From positions 124,001 through 188,000 of the forward strand of contig NZ_FNDX01000002.1 in NCBI RefSeq assembly GCF_900099765.1: 64,000 nt of DNA, in the 5' to 3' direction. Made by a program: the position numbers and the translations under genes. Shown piece by piece: positions 23,875 through 32,925 of this stretch (positions are counted from its first letter, which is position 1; each line of letters starts with the position of its first letter). This DNA comes from Paenibacillus typhae. GTDB lineage: Bacteria > Bacillota > Bacilli > Paenibacillales > Paenibacillaceae. Below the pieces are notes generated by a model. That model saw nothing but the letters and a program-made list of their open reading frames with translations, was not told where the DNA came from and made no database searches.

Positions 23875-24954
23875 GTGACATCACGAGAGTTATGTATGCT
23901 GCTGACGCTTAGTTATTGGGGAAGTGCATTGTTGGGACTTCCTTCTGTACTTATAGGAGTAAGTGGAAGGGATGCCTGGTTATCCATTATCCTGGGGACA
24001 GGGATTCAATTTCTTCTCATTCCTGTTTTTACAAGGATTTTTAGGCAGATGAACGGAAACAGTGTGGGCCAGTATTTGAACGGAATTTTTGGCCGTTGGA
24101 TAGGAAAGGGGATGCTGGCAATCTGCCTGTTTTTTGTTCCCTTCCAAATCTTTGTACTGACTCTGCGGAGTCTTGGAGATTTCACAAGCACCGATCTCTA
24201 TATTGAAACGCCGCCCGCTGCAATTTACATTATTATATTGTTTGCTATGGTGTACTGTTTACATAAAGGCATTACTGCTGTGGCTAAGTCCACTGAGCTT
24301 ACCTTTCCAATCGCTGGCTTATTACTGGTAATTCTGCTGTTATCTCTATTACACGGTGCAGAGTGGAACCGGCTTCTCCCGTTTTTGGACAACGGGGCTG
24401 GACCGGTACTGCACGGTACGATGATGTTTGTTGGTTATCCTAACAGTGAAATCGCCTTGAGTTTATTTTTAGCGCCATATATGAAGTCCAAACAGTCCTA
24501 CCGGAAGGCATTATGGCAGAGCAGTATTTTGACTGGCTTTGGCCTGCTTTTCCTGACAATAATGGTCACCGTTGTGCTCGGAGAAAATCTCCCGCCCAAT
24601 ATTCCATACGCAAGTCAATTTGCGGCAAAAACAGTGACTGTCGGAGGCTTTTACGAACGGATTGAGACGGCTGTTACGGTAATTTGGTTTATTGTCATGT
24701 TTTATAGGATGATTTTCAGCTTCTATATTTGCGCTCATGGCCTGGCAGATTTATTTGAGCTAAAGGAGCATTTTTCCTTTCTTGTACCTTTGGCGCTGCT
24801 CTGCATTCCATTGGCCATGCTGGTCTGGGATAATCCATCGGTTACAGCAGAAATAACAGCTGTCTGGCCGACGGGCGTTATTTTCTTTAATATTTTATTA
24901 CCACTTTCCTGGCTTATTATTGGTAAAACCAAACAAAAACTTATAACCAAATAG
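23875..24954 (+). CDS. gerB: Spore germination permease-like subunit B (GerAB/APC family)
   Basis: 359 residues, ten hydrophobic segments, endospore-germination permease type (SYWGSALLGLPSVLIGVSGRDAWL near the start). GTG start with AAAGGAGG at 10 nt spacing. GerB subunits share the APC-transporter fold and carry the germinant pocket. Last gene of the operon. Confidence 0.9.
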   Translation: MTSRELCMLLTLSYWGSALLGLPSVLIGVSGRDAWLSIILGTGIQFLLIPVFTRIFRQMNGNSVGQYLNGIFGRWIGKGMLAICLFFVPFQIFVLTLRSLGDFTSTDLYIETPPAAIYIIILFAMVYCLHKGITAVAKSTELTFPIAGLLLVILLLSLLHGAEWNRLLPFLDNGAGPVLHGTMMFVGYPNSEIALSLFLAPYMKSKQSYRKALWQSSILTGFGLLFLTIMVTVVLGENLPPNIPYASQFAAKTVTVGGFYERIETAVTVIWFIVMFYRMIFSFYICAHGLADLFELKEHFSFLVPLALLCIPLAMLVWDNPSVTAEITAVWPTGVIFFNILLPLSWLIIGKTKQKLITK

Positions 24955-24964
24955 ATTTCCTAAG

Positions 24965-25075
24965 TTAATTAGAGTGTCCTCCATGAAAATGAACTATCGG
25001 CTTCTCTAAGCCCACAAGAGTATATTCTATTGTCGATCCATTCTTTAACTGAAATTGCTTGGACACTCTCGACAT
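24965..25075 (-). pseudogene. N-terminal scrap of an alpha/beta hydrolase
   Basis: On the minus strand an ATG opens MSRVSKQFQLKNGSTIEYTL and continues to KPIVHFHGGHSN before a stop, matching the first strands and the HGG oxyanion region of small alpha/beta hydrolases. Nothing follows. Apart from this, the 24955-25286 gap holds nothing I recognise except GAGTGTCC/GGACACTC inverted repeats 90 bp apart that lie in the fragment itself. Confidence 0.5.
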
Positions 25076-25286
25076 AATCCGCCTCGCGATCTTGTGTTCA
25101 TTAATATCTTATACTTATGTTGTTAGAACGGGAAGAATCGATAGTATTTCTATCCCGTCTCCTTTACTTCCTCCTCTGACACCTATATTATTCAAGGATT
25201 TGACCGGAGATAATGTTATGGAAAAGTTTTTATGAAAGCTGTAAGATAGTAAACGTGTCAAAAAATTAGCAAAGAAGGTCCTGCAA

Positions 25287-26867
25287 TTGAATGAAAATGA
25301 TACCCGGAAATCGCTGAACATCTGGTTTGATTTTAAGTTCCGGCTGCTGGTCGGCGGAATAGCTGTAGGCGTGTTGTCCGGTGTAGTCGTCGTGTTTTTC
25401 CGGTTTGTCCTGGAGTATGTACTGGAACAGGTGCTTATTTTTTATCGTTATCAGCTTAATCATTTATGGATCGTACCCTTGTGGTTCATTGTACTGATTG
25501 TATCCGGATGGGCGACGGGTATGCTTGTAAAAAAACAGCCTGCGATTTCTGGCAGTGGGATTCCTCAAGTTAAAGCTGTGCTCCAGAATAAGTTAGAGGT
25601 GAACTGGTGGAAAGCGGTGTGTGCCAAATTCATTGGAGGCTCCGTTAGTATCTGCGCGGGATTATCCCTCGGAAGAGAAGGCCCTTCTATTCAGATTGGC
25701 GCATTGGTGGCCCAAGGCTTCAGCAGGTTAATGCGTAAAACAAAAACAGAAGAGCATATGCTGATTACCTGCGGGGCAAGTGCAGGACTGGCCGCGGCAT
25801 TTAATGCACCTATTGCGGGCGTGATATTTGCATTAGAGGAAGTGCATATGAATTTTTCCCCTCTGGTTATGATTGCCGCGCTGGCTTCCTCACTTATGGC
25901 GGACTTTGTATCGAAAGAGTTTTTTGGACTGAATCCGGTGTTCCACTTTTCCAGTATTAGCGTGATTCCGCTTAATCAGTATTTCCATTTGATCCTCTTA
26001 GGGGTTATCGTTGGTGCAGCAGGAATTGGCTTTAATAAAGGCATATATGCCTTTCAGGATTTGTACCGGAAAATAACGTGGCTGCCCACTCACTTCAGAC
26101 CGGTCATTCCTTTTGTGATGGCTGGCATTCTTGGGTTATGTCTGCCTTCGGTTCTTGGAGGCGGGAACAATCTGGTCAATGATCTGGTAGCCGGTGCATT
26201 TCAAATAAAGTTTCTGCTCATTATTCTGGCAGTCAAATTCTTATTCACTATGTTTAGTTATGGCTCGTCTGCTCCAGGCGGTATATTCCTTCCGATGTTG
26301 GTAATTGGCGCATTAATTGGTGTAATTTATAGCAAACTGATGAATGGTTTTATAGGGGCGCCTGTACTTACTGAAAGCAGTTTTCTGATCTTGGCCATGG
26401 CCGGATTGCTCACTGCCAGCTTAAAGGCCCCGATTACAGGAATTATTCTAATTACTGAAATGACAGGCTCATTTACCAATCTACTCTCCACCGGCGTGGT
26501 TTGTCTGGCGGCATACATGACAGCAGAGTTATTCCGCTCTTATCCTGTTTACGAGGTGCTTCTTGAACGTTTTCTGCACCAGGGCAGAGTAACACGCTCA
26601 CCTGAATCTTCGGAATCTGCTGCGAAGATTATTCTGGAAGTTCCCATTCATCACGGCTCTCTCCTTGATGGCCTCTCTATCAAAGAGTTCTCATGGCCAA
26701 CTCAATGTCTGATTGTTTCGGTCAAACGCGGTTCACAGGATATGATTCCTTACGGCGAATTAATATTAAGAGCAGGAGATTATCTGACTATTCTAACGGG
26801 GGACCACAACGTTCCTGCTGTCAATGAATCTTTGGGGCATGCTGCAAGTATCAGCCAGTTTCAATAG
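25287..26867 (+). CDS. ClC-family anion channel or transporter with C-terminal RCK_C/TrkA-C domain
   Basis: 526 residues from a TTG with GAAGG upstream. ClC signatures in order: GSGIPQVKA (about 91), GREGPSIQIGA (about 130, the GREGP gating Glu) and SSAPGGIFLPMLV (about 330). A cytoplasmic TrkA-C domain (about 440-526) takes the place of CBS domains; such domains bind small ligands in related transporters. Moves Cl- or a similar anion, either as channel or H+ antiporter. Its 3' end faces a minus-strand c-di-AMP riboswitch. Confidence 0.9.
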   Translation: MNENDTRKSLNIWFDFKFRLLVGGIAVGVLSGVVVVFFRFVLEYVLEQVLIFYRYQLNHLWIVPLWFIVLIVSGWATGMLVKKQPAISGSGIPQVKAVLQNKLEVNWWKAVCAKFIGGSVSICAGLSLGREGPSIQIGALVAQGFSRLMRKTKTEEHMLITCGASAGLAAAFNAPIAGVIFALEEVHMNFSPLVMIAALASSLMADFVSKEFFGLNPVFHFSSISVIPLNQYFHLILLGVIVGAAGIGFNKGIYAFQDLYRKITWLPTHFRPVIPFVMAGILGLCLPSVLGGGNNLVNDLVAGAFQIKFLLIILAVKFLFTMFSYGSSAPGGIFLPMLVIGALIGVIYSKLMNGFIGAPVLTESSFLILAMAGLLTASLKAPITGIILITEMTGSFTNLLSTGVVCLAAYMTAELFRSYPVYEVLLERFLHQGRVTRSPESSESAAKIILEVPIHHGSLLDGLSIKEFSWPTQCLIVSVKRGSQDMIPYGELILRAGDYLTILTGDHNVPAVNESLGHAASISQFQ

Positions 26868-26885
26868 CAGGCGGGTCAAAAGAAC

Positions 26886-26914
26886 ACAAAAAGAGACCCT
26901 TAGCAAGGGTCTCT
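26886..26914 (-). terminator. Terminator downstream of the orphan riboswitch
   Basis: Read on the minus strand, a 10-bp stem (AGAGACCCTT/AAGGGTCTCT) with a 3-nt loop is followed by TTTTTGTGTT. The U tract exists only on the minus strand, so it serves the riboswitch rather than the ClC gene. Confidence 0.8.
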
Positions 26915-26943
26915 GGTTGATAAAAGTACATAAGGCAGACCCA

Positions 26944-27070
26944 TCCACTGCTGACGAGGTTAGCTGACGGACTCGGGTAAGATGGTACCCTACACTCCTA
27001 TGGAATGATTCGCCCCAATAAACTGGTTCCCCCGCTTTCCGGCTGAAAGAACCGGAAATTAAGCGTAATT
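26944..27070 (-). ncRNA. c-di-AMP riboswitch (ydaO/yuaA class), orphan
   Basis: On the minus strand the conserved blocks of this class appear in order: CGCTTAAT, AGCGGGGGAACC, GGGGCGAATC, TGTAGGGTACC and CCCGAGTCCGTCAGCTAACC with TCGTCAGC. A consensus promoter and a terminator bracket it. In known cases c-di-AMP binding favours termination and shuts off downstream K+, osmolyte or wall-hydrolase genes. Here no minus-strand gene follows; read-through would give RNA antisense to the 3' part of the ClC gene. Confidence 0.85.
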
Positions 27071-27072
27071 GC

Positions 27073-27101
27073 ATTATACCCACGAAGCTTTCAGAAGTCA
27101 A
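27073..27101 (-). promoter_or_regulatory. Consensus promoter for the orphan riboswitch
   Basis: On the minus strand TTGACT, 17 bp and TATAAT, placing the start of transcription about at the first base of the riboswitch. Confidence 0.8.
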
Positions 27102-27119
27102 AAGGCTTTACTGAAGATC

Positions 27120-27454
27120 TATAATTGCATGTTGTAAACGAAACGTTCAACCCTGATATCTGGAGGAGTTGAATTTTTTTTTGCTCGTAAAAAAGAGAGG
27201 AAGGAGCAGAGAGCTAAATACACAAGTAAATATTGTAAATACCAGCATGAAAACCTGTCGCATCAAGGGATTATGGTTATATTTCCAAGGTGGGCAGCCG
27301 AAAAATACAGCCAAAAAACAGCACTAGTTATAGGCTTGTCACTTCATCAATGTAACCGCAATCATTGAGTGGTATGTTAGCTGACGTGCTTGACGTAATC
27401 TAAAAGCGTTTGTTATGGTTTTTCTAGACAAACGCAAAGAAAACAAATTTTTCA
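27120..27454. other. Gene-free stretch with a small unexplained frame and an inverted repeat
   Basis: A plus frame (about 27178-27366) reads FARKKERKEQRAKYTSKY and on to a stop without a clear start; I do not recognise it. GCGTTTGT (27406-27413) and ACAAACGC (27428-27435) form a hairpin without a clean T tract. Confidence 0.4.
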
Positions 27455-27526
27455 TTGCGCATTATTCTTTCTTGCGTGAGCTATTCTGACCAAGAAAACC
27501 AAATTAAGTCTGAGGAGATGATTGAT

Positions 27527-28192
27527 TTGATCAAGGGTATTATTTTTGACTTCGACGGAACTATTATCGACACAGAGACTGCCTGGTTCACTGCTTTTAG
27601 TGAGGCCTATGAAGAACATGGAGTGGAATTAACGCTTGAGAAGTATTCAACCTGTATTGGCACGAGTTTGAACAGCTTTAACCCGTATGAATATCTCATA
27701 ACGGATCTGAAGCTGGATATAGACCGGGATAAATTTAGAACGGACGTTCAGCTGAGACATAGCAAGCTGATGGAGCTCGAAGAGATGCGTCCGGGGATTC
27801 AGCATTATCTTGATTCTGCAAAGGATGCCGGACTGCGCATGGGTTTGGCTTCAAGCTCATCCATGGAATGGGTCGGCAGATACCTGGATCAACTTGGGAT
27901 TAGCGATTATTTTGAATGCATACGGACTTCTGATCATGTCAAAAACGTGAAGCCTGACCCTGAGCTCTATAACCAAACCTTATCGTATCTGAATATTGCT
28001 CCTGAAGAGGCAGTTGCCATTGAAGATTCACCAAATGGAGCGAAGGCAGCGGCAGCAGCTGGAATGAACTGTGTAATTATTCCTAATGCTATTACCTCAT
28101 TCCTGGAGTTTGATGACACATCTTCCAAAATAGAATGTCTAAGCCAGCTGGATTTTGATCAGGCAACTTCCCGGAGCTACTTCCGCAATTAA
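27527..28192 (+). CDS. HAD-superfamily sugar-phosphate phosphatase/mutase-like protein
   Basis: About 221 residues. HAD motif I FDFDGTIIDTE at the start, motif II ASSSS, motif III Lys in HVKNVKPDPELY and motif IV EDSPNGAKAA; the cap lies between I and II as in beta-phosphoglucomutase-like enzymes. TTG at 27527 is chosen because GAGGAG lies 9 nt before it; the ATG at 27518 abuts that SD. Its neighbour is mtlD, 43 bp downstream, so a mannitol-1-phosphatase role is a reasonable inference but not readable from sequence. Confidence 0.75.
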   Translation: MIKGIIFDFDGTIIDTETAWFTAFSEAYEEHGVELTLEKYSTCIGTSLNSFNPYEYLITDLKLDIDRDKFRTDVQLRHSKLMELEEMRPGIQHYLDSAKDAGLRMGLASSSSMEWVGRYLDQLGISDYFECIRTSDHVKNVKPDPELYNQTLSYLNIAPEEAVAIEDSPNGAKAAAAAGMNCVIIPNAITSFLEFDDTSSKIECLSQLDFDQATSRSYFRN

Positions 28193-28235
28193 ATTAACCT
28201 ATAAAATTCAAATTCATTCCAAGGGGGACAACATA

Positions 28236-29453
28236 TTGAGAGCCGTTCATTTTGGGGCAGGCAATATTGGCAGAGGGTTTATCGGCCCCGTGCTGTCTAA
28301 CTCAGGGTACAGAGTTTGTTTTGTCGGGAGAAACACGAACAAAATAACCCAGCTGCAAGGGCGAGGGCAGTATTCTTTAACGTTAGCCAATGAGAATCGG
28401 GATCGTTATATTGTCGATAACGTGACTGCAGTCAATCTGGGGGACACTGCAGAGGTAGCAAAGGAGATCGCTAAGGCCGAAGTCGTGACTACAGCAGTGG
28501 GGATAACGGCTTTAAAAGATATCGCCAGTACACTAGCGCGGGGAATTGAGCTGAGATTGAGCAACGGTGAGGAATCCAAGCCGCTTCATGTGTTTGCCTG
28601 TGAGAACGGAATAAAAAGCAGCCAGAAATTGAAGGAGGCTGTTTACCGGCATTTGAAGCAATCCTGTAAGGAGCTTGCAGATCGTTTTGTCGCTTTTCCA
28701 AATGTGATGGTTGACCGTATCGTTCCCGTTCAAAAAAATAAGGATCCGCTTGAAATTCTAGTAGAGCCATTCAGTGAATGGGTCATTCCCCACAGTGATA
28801 TGATAGGTGATTATAACGAAATTAAAGGCGCACATTATGTGGATTCACTGGATCCCTACCTCGAGCGCAAGCTTTTTACCGTAAACACCGGTCATTGCAG
28901 TGCAGCTTACTTTGGATACATGGAAGGTTATCACAGTATTCAGGAGGCCATGTCAGATCCGGGTATCAGATCCCGGGTTCAAGGGGTTCTGCGTGAGACT
29001 GGAAGTTTGTTAATTCATCTGTATGGATTTGAACCCGAAGTTCATGAAAAGTATATTCAGAAAATGATGGACCGCTTTTCGAATCCTAACTTTACTGACA
29101 CCGTTAATCGTGTAGCCCGTTCCCCGCTTCGCAAGCTTTCCCCATCAGAAAGACTGGTTAAACCCGCTATGCTTGCTAATGAATTGGGCTTGGAGACGAC
29201 ATATCTGGTTCTTGCCATTTCTAATGCGCTTTTCTTCGATGATACCAAGGATCAGGAAGCCGTTGTTCTTCAGGAAGCTATCCGTAAGCAAGGCGTTAGT
29301 GACGTAATTAAAACAAAGCTGGGAATTCCATTAGAGCATCCGCTTCATTACCAGATCGTCAGGGGATATAATAAGCTTTGTCTGCAGTATCCTCATATGT
29401 CGAGTAGCGGATATCAGTCTATGTTTCTCCGCATTCGTGAATCACACTTTTAA
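28236..29453 (+). CDS. mtlD: Mannitol-1-phosphate 5-dehydrogenase
   Basis: 405 residues from TTG with AAGGGGG at about 8 nt. NAD-binding GAGNIGRGFIGPVLSNSGY at the start, then the MtlD features CENGIKSS, FPNVMVDRIVP, the catalytic KLFTVNTGHC segment and the helical C-terminus. It interconverts fructose-6-P and mannitol-1-P. No mannitol PTS gene is nearby; with a phosphatase gene in front, synthesis of mannitol as an osmolyte is more likely than uptake and breakdown. Confidence 0.85.
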   Translation: MRAVHFGAGNIGRGFIGPVLSNSGYRVCFVGRNTNKITQLQGRGQYSLTLANENRDRYIVDNVTAVNLGDTAEVAKEIAKAEVVTTAVGITALKDIASTLARGIELRLSNGEESKPLHVFACENGIKSSQKLKEAVYRHLKQSCKELADRFVAFPNVMVDRIVPVQKNKDPLEILVEPFSEWVIPHSDMIGDYNEIKGAHYVDSLDPYLERKLFTVNTGHCSAAYFGYMEGYHSIQEAMSDPGIRSRVQGVLRETGSLLIHLYGFEPEVHEKYIQKMMDRFSNPNFTDTVNRVARSPLRKLSPSERLVKPAMLANELGLETTYLVLAISNALFFDDTKDQEAVVLQEAIRKQGVSDVIKTKLGIPLEHPLHYQIVRGYNKLCLQYPHMSSSGYQSMFLRIRESHF

Positions 29454-29528
29454 TTTATTCGGATAACAACGAAATTAATTAGGTTCGAGGTCTTTCGCCA
29501 TCTTTTACAACATTCATCCAATAAAATC

Positions 29529-29592
29529 TTAATACAATCTTAATGTCTAGGATGAATACTTAACGTTATCTTAATGACTCCCATGGTATACT
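29529..29592 (+). promoter_or_regulatory. PhoP-like direct repeats and -10 box before mrpE
   Basis: TTAATA-5-TTAATG (29529-29545) and TTAACG-5-TTAATG (29560-29576) are two pairs of hexamers on an 11-bp repeat, the layout of OmpR/PhoP-family sites. TATACT (29587-29592) could be the -10. No -35 consensus is present, consistent with an activator. It lies in the 279-bp mtlD-mrpE gap. Confidence 0.45.
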
Positions 29593-29677
29593 TCTGCTTA
29601 ATGGGATTCCAACTCGATTAAATAGAGAATTTGGTTTATATGCCTATTAATTCAACAAAATAAGTATCAAACCGGAG

Positions 29678-29712
29678 GAGCCTGCCAACAGCGGGCTCTT
29701 TCTGTGTTTTTA
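29678..29712 (+). terminator. Terminator-like hairpin in the mrpE leader
   Basis: GAGCCTGC-CAACA-GCGGGCTC followed by TTTCTGTGTTTTT, 20 bp before the mrpE start and downstream of the candidate promoter. It could be an attenuator or the end of mtlD transcription. Confidence 0.6.
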
Positions 29713-29732
29713 CAAACTAAGGAGTGGATAAT

Positions 29733-30218
29733 GTGGCTTTACAATTCTTATTAAATCTGTTGGTCGCTTTTCTTTGGATGGCGATAAACAACAGCAGTTC
29801 CAGTGCAAACTTTATAATAGGGTATCTTTTAGGTCTAGTATTTTTATTAATGTTCCGAAGAGCTAAGCCACAGAAAAAGCAGTTTTATCTTATCCGCTTT
29901 TGGGCAATAGTGAAGCTGTTACTCATTTTTTTACGTGAGTTAATTATCTCAAATTTTGTTGTAATTAGTCACATTCTCCGACCCAAATTAACTATTCGTC
30001 CCGGCATTTTCGCTTACGAAACTTCATTAACCACCCCCTGGGAGGTCTCGCTCTTATCTAGCCTAATCTGTCTGACACCAGGGACATTGACCCTTGATAT
30101 TTCAGGAGACGGTAAGACTTTGTACATTCACGCTATTGATATCAAAGATGCTGATAAACTCGTTGAGCAAATTAGAGGAAACTTTGAACAGGCAATCGTA
30201 GCAGTGACGCGCAAATAA
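29733..30218 (+). CDS. mrpE: Na+/H+ antiporter subunit E (MnhE/MrpE)
   Basis: 161 residues with three N-terminal hydrophobic stretches and the MrpE core (FWAIVKLLLIFLRELIISNFVV, then RPGIFAYETSL, LSSLICLTPGTLTLDIS). GTG at 29733 follows AAGGAG by 8 nt and gives the usual family length. MrpE is normally one of seven Mrp subunits. Here it stands alone, with only broken mrpF- and mrpG-like remnants 3 kb away, so an Mrp complex from this locus is doubtful. Confidence 0.85.
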   Translation: MALQFLLNLLVAFLWMAINNSSSSANFIIGYLLGLVFLLMFRRAKPQKKQFYLIRFWAIVKLLLIFLRELIISNFVVISHILRPKLTIRPGIFAYETSLTTPWEVSLLSSLICLTPGTLTLDISGDGKTLYIHAIDIKDADKLVEQIRGNFEQAIVAVTRK

Positions 30219-30277
30219 TCTAACAGGTGAGGGGAAAGGACTCATTCAGGCAATCAGCATGTAAAGGAGTTTTTTCA

Positions 30278-31123
30278 ATGCCGCTTATCCAAGTCAATGG
30301 AACCACAATATATTACGAGATGACCGGAAGTGGTCTTCCTATTGTATTTATACATGATTATTCAACCTCGCATCTTTTGTTCGAGCCACAAGCCGAGTAT
30401 TTCAGCAAGCGTGCAAAGGTTATCGTGTTTGACTTGAGAGGCAACGGTAAATCTGGAAAAATGGATGTCGAAATTAGCCGAATTGTAGATACTCAATGTG
30501 AAGATTTAAAAGTGTTATTAGATGCGTTATCTATTGACCGGGCTGTGATTGTAGCATCCTCCAGCGGTACCGTGCTTGCCCAAAAATACGCCTCTTCTTA
30601 CCCCGAGCGGGTAATAAATTTGATTCTTGTGGACAGTTATTTTAGTAGCGGTACAACAGCTTTAGGTGGTAAAGTAAAAGGATTCCTTGAAATCTGTGCC
30701 TGGGCGTCCCATTATCTTCCCGCAGAAATGTTTATCCGCTCTTTAAGAATCACTTATAATAACTGGCTCGTAGCTTATCATATTCTAAAAAAAGAACTTA
30801 TCCAGCAACGTACCACAGAACTAATCAAGCAGCGCCTGGCACTCCGCAATACAGATGTCTACGGCTTTGCGCTGCAATTACAAATCCCCGTACTTTGTGT
30901 GTCAGGCAACCGGAATGATTGGGTTCTGGAACAGGTAAGAAAAACAGCTTCTCAATATCCCTTAGCTCAATTTTCCATTTTGGAGGATGCTATATATCCA
31001 AGCCATCTGTGCCAGCCTGAACGTTTTAACCGGCTGCTGCTTGATTATTTATTAGACCAGCAATGCTTTCAGATGGCGGATCCAGATAGAATGGAGACGC
31101 TGATGTCAAAATCCGACTCGTAA
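30278..31123 (+). CDS. Alpha/beta hydrolase
   Basis: 281 residues from an ATG with AAAGGAG upstream. PIVFIHDYST oxyanion region (D in place of the common GG), VIVASSSGTVLAQKYA with the nucleophile Ser, and a C-terminal segment where the expected His is in PSHLC. Typical fold of haloalkane-dehalogenase or esterase-like proteins; substrate unknown. Followed by a weak terminator. Confidence 0.7.
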   Translation: MPLIQVNGTTIYYEMTGSGLPIVFIHDYSTSHLLFEPQAEYFSKRAKVIVFDLRGNGKSGKMDVEISRIVDTQCEDLKVLLDALSIDRAVIVASSSGTVLAQKYASSYPERVINLILVDSYFSSGTTALGGKVKGFLEICAWASHYLPAEMFIRSLRITYNNWLVAYHILKKELIQQRTTELIKQRLALRNTDVYGFALQLQIPVLCVSGNRNDWVLEQVRKTASQYPLAQFSILEDAIYPSHLCQPERFNRLLLDYLLDQQCFQMADPDRMETLMSKSDS

Positions 31124-31154
31124 ATGTCATAAATCAACAGGGTATGGACAGTTG

Positions 31155-31186
31155 GATCACAGAAGATTTTCCTGTGGTCTTTTCTG
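31155..31186 (+). terminator. Terminator of the second hydrolase gene
   Basis: GATCACAG pairs with CTGTGGTC (one G-T) and is followed by TTTTCTGTTT. Confidence 0.55.
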
Positions 31187-31264
31187 TTTATCTTTCTATC
31201 CTGAAGATTATCAGGCTGCCGAGAAAGTCTCTACAGCCTGGTAACATCTACTTCTGAAAAGGTG

Positions 31265-32062
31265 TCATATCGGCAAATCTTTTTTATTGAAATAAAGAAT
31301 CCCCAAAATATACAGCACGACAGCCAATCCCGCAAATACAGCCATCCCTATATAAGCAAAGCTATCGCCGGCAAATAATCGTTCTGGCTCGAACAAGGTG
31401 AATAAGGAGAAATAACTGAGCCATTCCAGCCTTTCTCCGGAATCACCAAGCATTTGAAATAAAACAAACATGATTGGGAGTCCAGCTCCCAGTCCGATGC
31501 TGTATCTGGCTTCATTCGCCAGGCAGGAAGCCAAAAAACATATCCCATTAATTGTGTAATACATCAGGAGTGCGTAAAGATTTAATAAGATAAATTGCTT
31601 GGTGTCCATTAATCCGGGAAACATGGCAGAAGTGGCGATAAGAGTCAGGACAGTGATCCAGCAGAAGATTGCTGTTATAGAGATCAGACTGTATACAGCC
31701 TGTGTCATGGCAATTCGTATCCGCGAATTGGAAGTTGAAAGCAAGTAGGCCATACTGCCTTTATCTACATGTACGGCTATGAGCCGGTGGTTGATAACAA
31801 CTGATAAGATCATTGGGAATAGATACAGGAGGATGCTGTATAACGTCCCTGACAGAAATGTGAGCAAGGTGGACCCGAAATTCATTCCTATAGCATTCAT
31901 TAACTCAGCGGGCAGTAGATCAAGCATAGCCTTTAATTCATCTACGCTATCGAGATTGAACATACTCACCAAAACAACGGAATAAAAAGAATAAACGGCG
32001 ACAATTAGAAGCCACAAGAAACGGTTTACTCGTAGGTTCGCTTTAAATAAAGCCCAAGACAT
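31265..32062 (-). CDS. ABC-2-type transporter permease
   Basis: 265 residues with six predicted helices and the exporter permease layout (short cytoplasmic start, first helix LWLLIVAVYSFYSVVLV, a loop with MSVxK-like VHVDKGSMAYLLSTSNSR, four more helices). It lies 5 bp after an ATPase gene that has lost its 5' part. Without a working ATPase the exporter would be inactive unless another ATPase serves it. Confidence 0.75.
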   Translation of the reverse strand: MSWALFKANLRVNRFLWLLIVAVYSFYSVVLVSMFNLDSVDELKAMLDLLPAELMNAIGMNFGSTLLTFLSGTLYSILLYLFPMILSVVINHRLIAVHVDKGSMAYLLSTSNSRIRIAMTQAVYSLISITAIFCWITVLTLIATSAMFPGLMDTKQFILLNLYALLMYYTINGICFLASCLANEARYSIGLGAGLPIMFVLFQMLGDSGERLEWLSYFSLFTLFEPERLFAGDSFAYIGMAVFAGLAVVLYILGILYFNKKDLPI

Positions 32063-32067
32063 GATAA

Positions 32068-32650
32068 TTAGTGCTCCTTTCCATAAAAATCCATAAAAAT
32101 TTGGTCAAGCGTTCGGGGAGTTGATACCATATGAGCCACTTTACAATTAGCCAGTGTGTTTAGCATAGAATCATAATCATCTTTTATAAAGATTTCAGCA
32201 ATGAGGGGGGCTCTTTGAATGTAGTTCAGAGTACTGTTTTGCAGAATTGTCATACCTTCATTATTTTCCAGGGTAACAACAAAGCTTTGTGGAAGCGCTG
32301 CTTTCATCGAATGAATGTTCTCAACAGCAACAAGTTTTCCTTCCCGTATGATAGCTGCCCGTTCACAGATCTGATTGATTTCATCAAATTGATGGGAGGA
32401 CATCAGGATTGTTTTCCCCCGGCTACGCTCCTCGATAATCAATTCTACAAAACGCTTCTGCATAAGCGGGTCCAGTCCGCTTGTCGGTTCATCTAAAATA
32501 ATAACTTCAGGATCATGTACAAAAGCAGCAATTAGTCCTACTTTTTGCTTCATCCCCTTGGACATTTTTCGGATTTTTCCGCCAGGCTCCAGTTCGAATC
32601 TGTCTATTAATTGATTACGGCGTACATGATCTTTACGTCCGGAGATAACG
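32068..32650 (-). pseudogene. ABC transporter ATPase, 5' truncated (no Walker A)
   Basis: The remaining part starts around RKDHVRRNQLIDRFEL and carries the signature SKGMKQKVG, Walker B IILDEPTSGLDP, the D-loop and switch His in SSHQ, and a C-terminal extension. The roughly 90 N-terminal residues with Walker A and the Q-loop are replaced by antisense of a stress-protein remnant. The open frame to 32718 is an accident of this junction. Confidence 0.8.
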
Positions 32651-32925
32651 AATATAACAGGGAGAAGCAGCAGTACCTTTCGGGGTGGGAGACACAAACA
32701 AAAGAAGCCGGAGGTCAATTTTTAATCCGCAAAGGCAATGGGAAAAAGACAGCTGAGGTCATTGCAGAAACATCACGGGATATTCGGATTACACAAATCA
32801 TCCTGGGACAATCCAGCCAGACTCTATAGCAGGAGATTACCAAGGGGATTTTCGTTAATGAACTAATGGAGCTGATTGGTAAGATTGACCTCACTATCGT
32901 TGCAGTACAGCGGTATCCCGAACTA
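32650..32925 (+). pseudogene. Remnant of a KdpD-type/universal-stress domain
   Basis: Reads REKQQYLSGWETQTKEAGGQ, KTAEVIAETSRDIRITQIILGQSSQT, an in-frame TAG, then QEITKGIFVNELMELIGKIDLTIVA. The ILGxS motif and the QEITKG..VNE..IDLHIVA-like ending are those of the UspA domain of KdpD and its free-standing relatives. The TAG and missing ends make it a pseudogene. It hints at lost K+ uptake genes. Confidence 0.55.

Noticed and set aside
32068-32718. Intact ABC ATPase of 216 residues
   Set aside because: Walker A is missing and the first 23 codons are antisense to a stress-protein remnant, so it was called a pseudogene.
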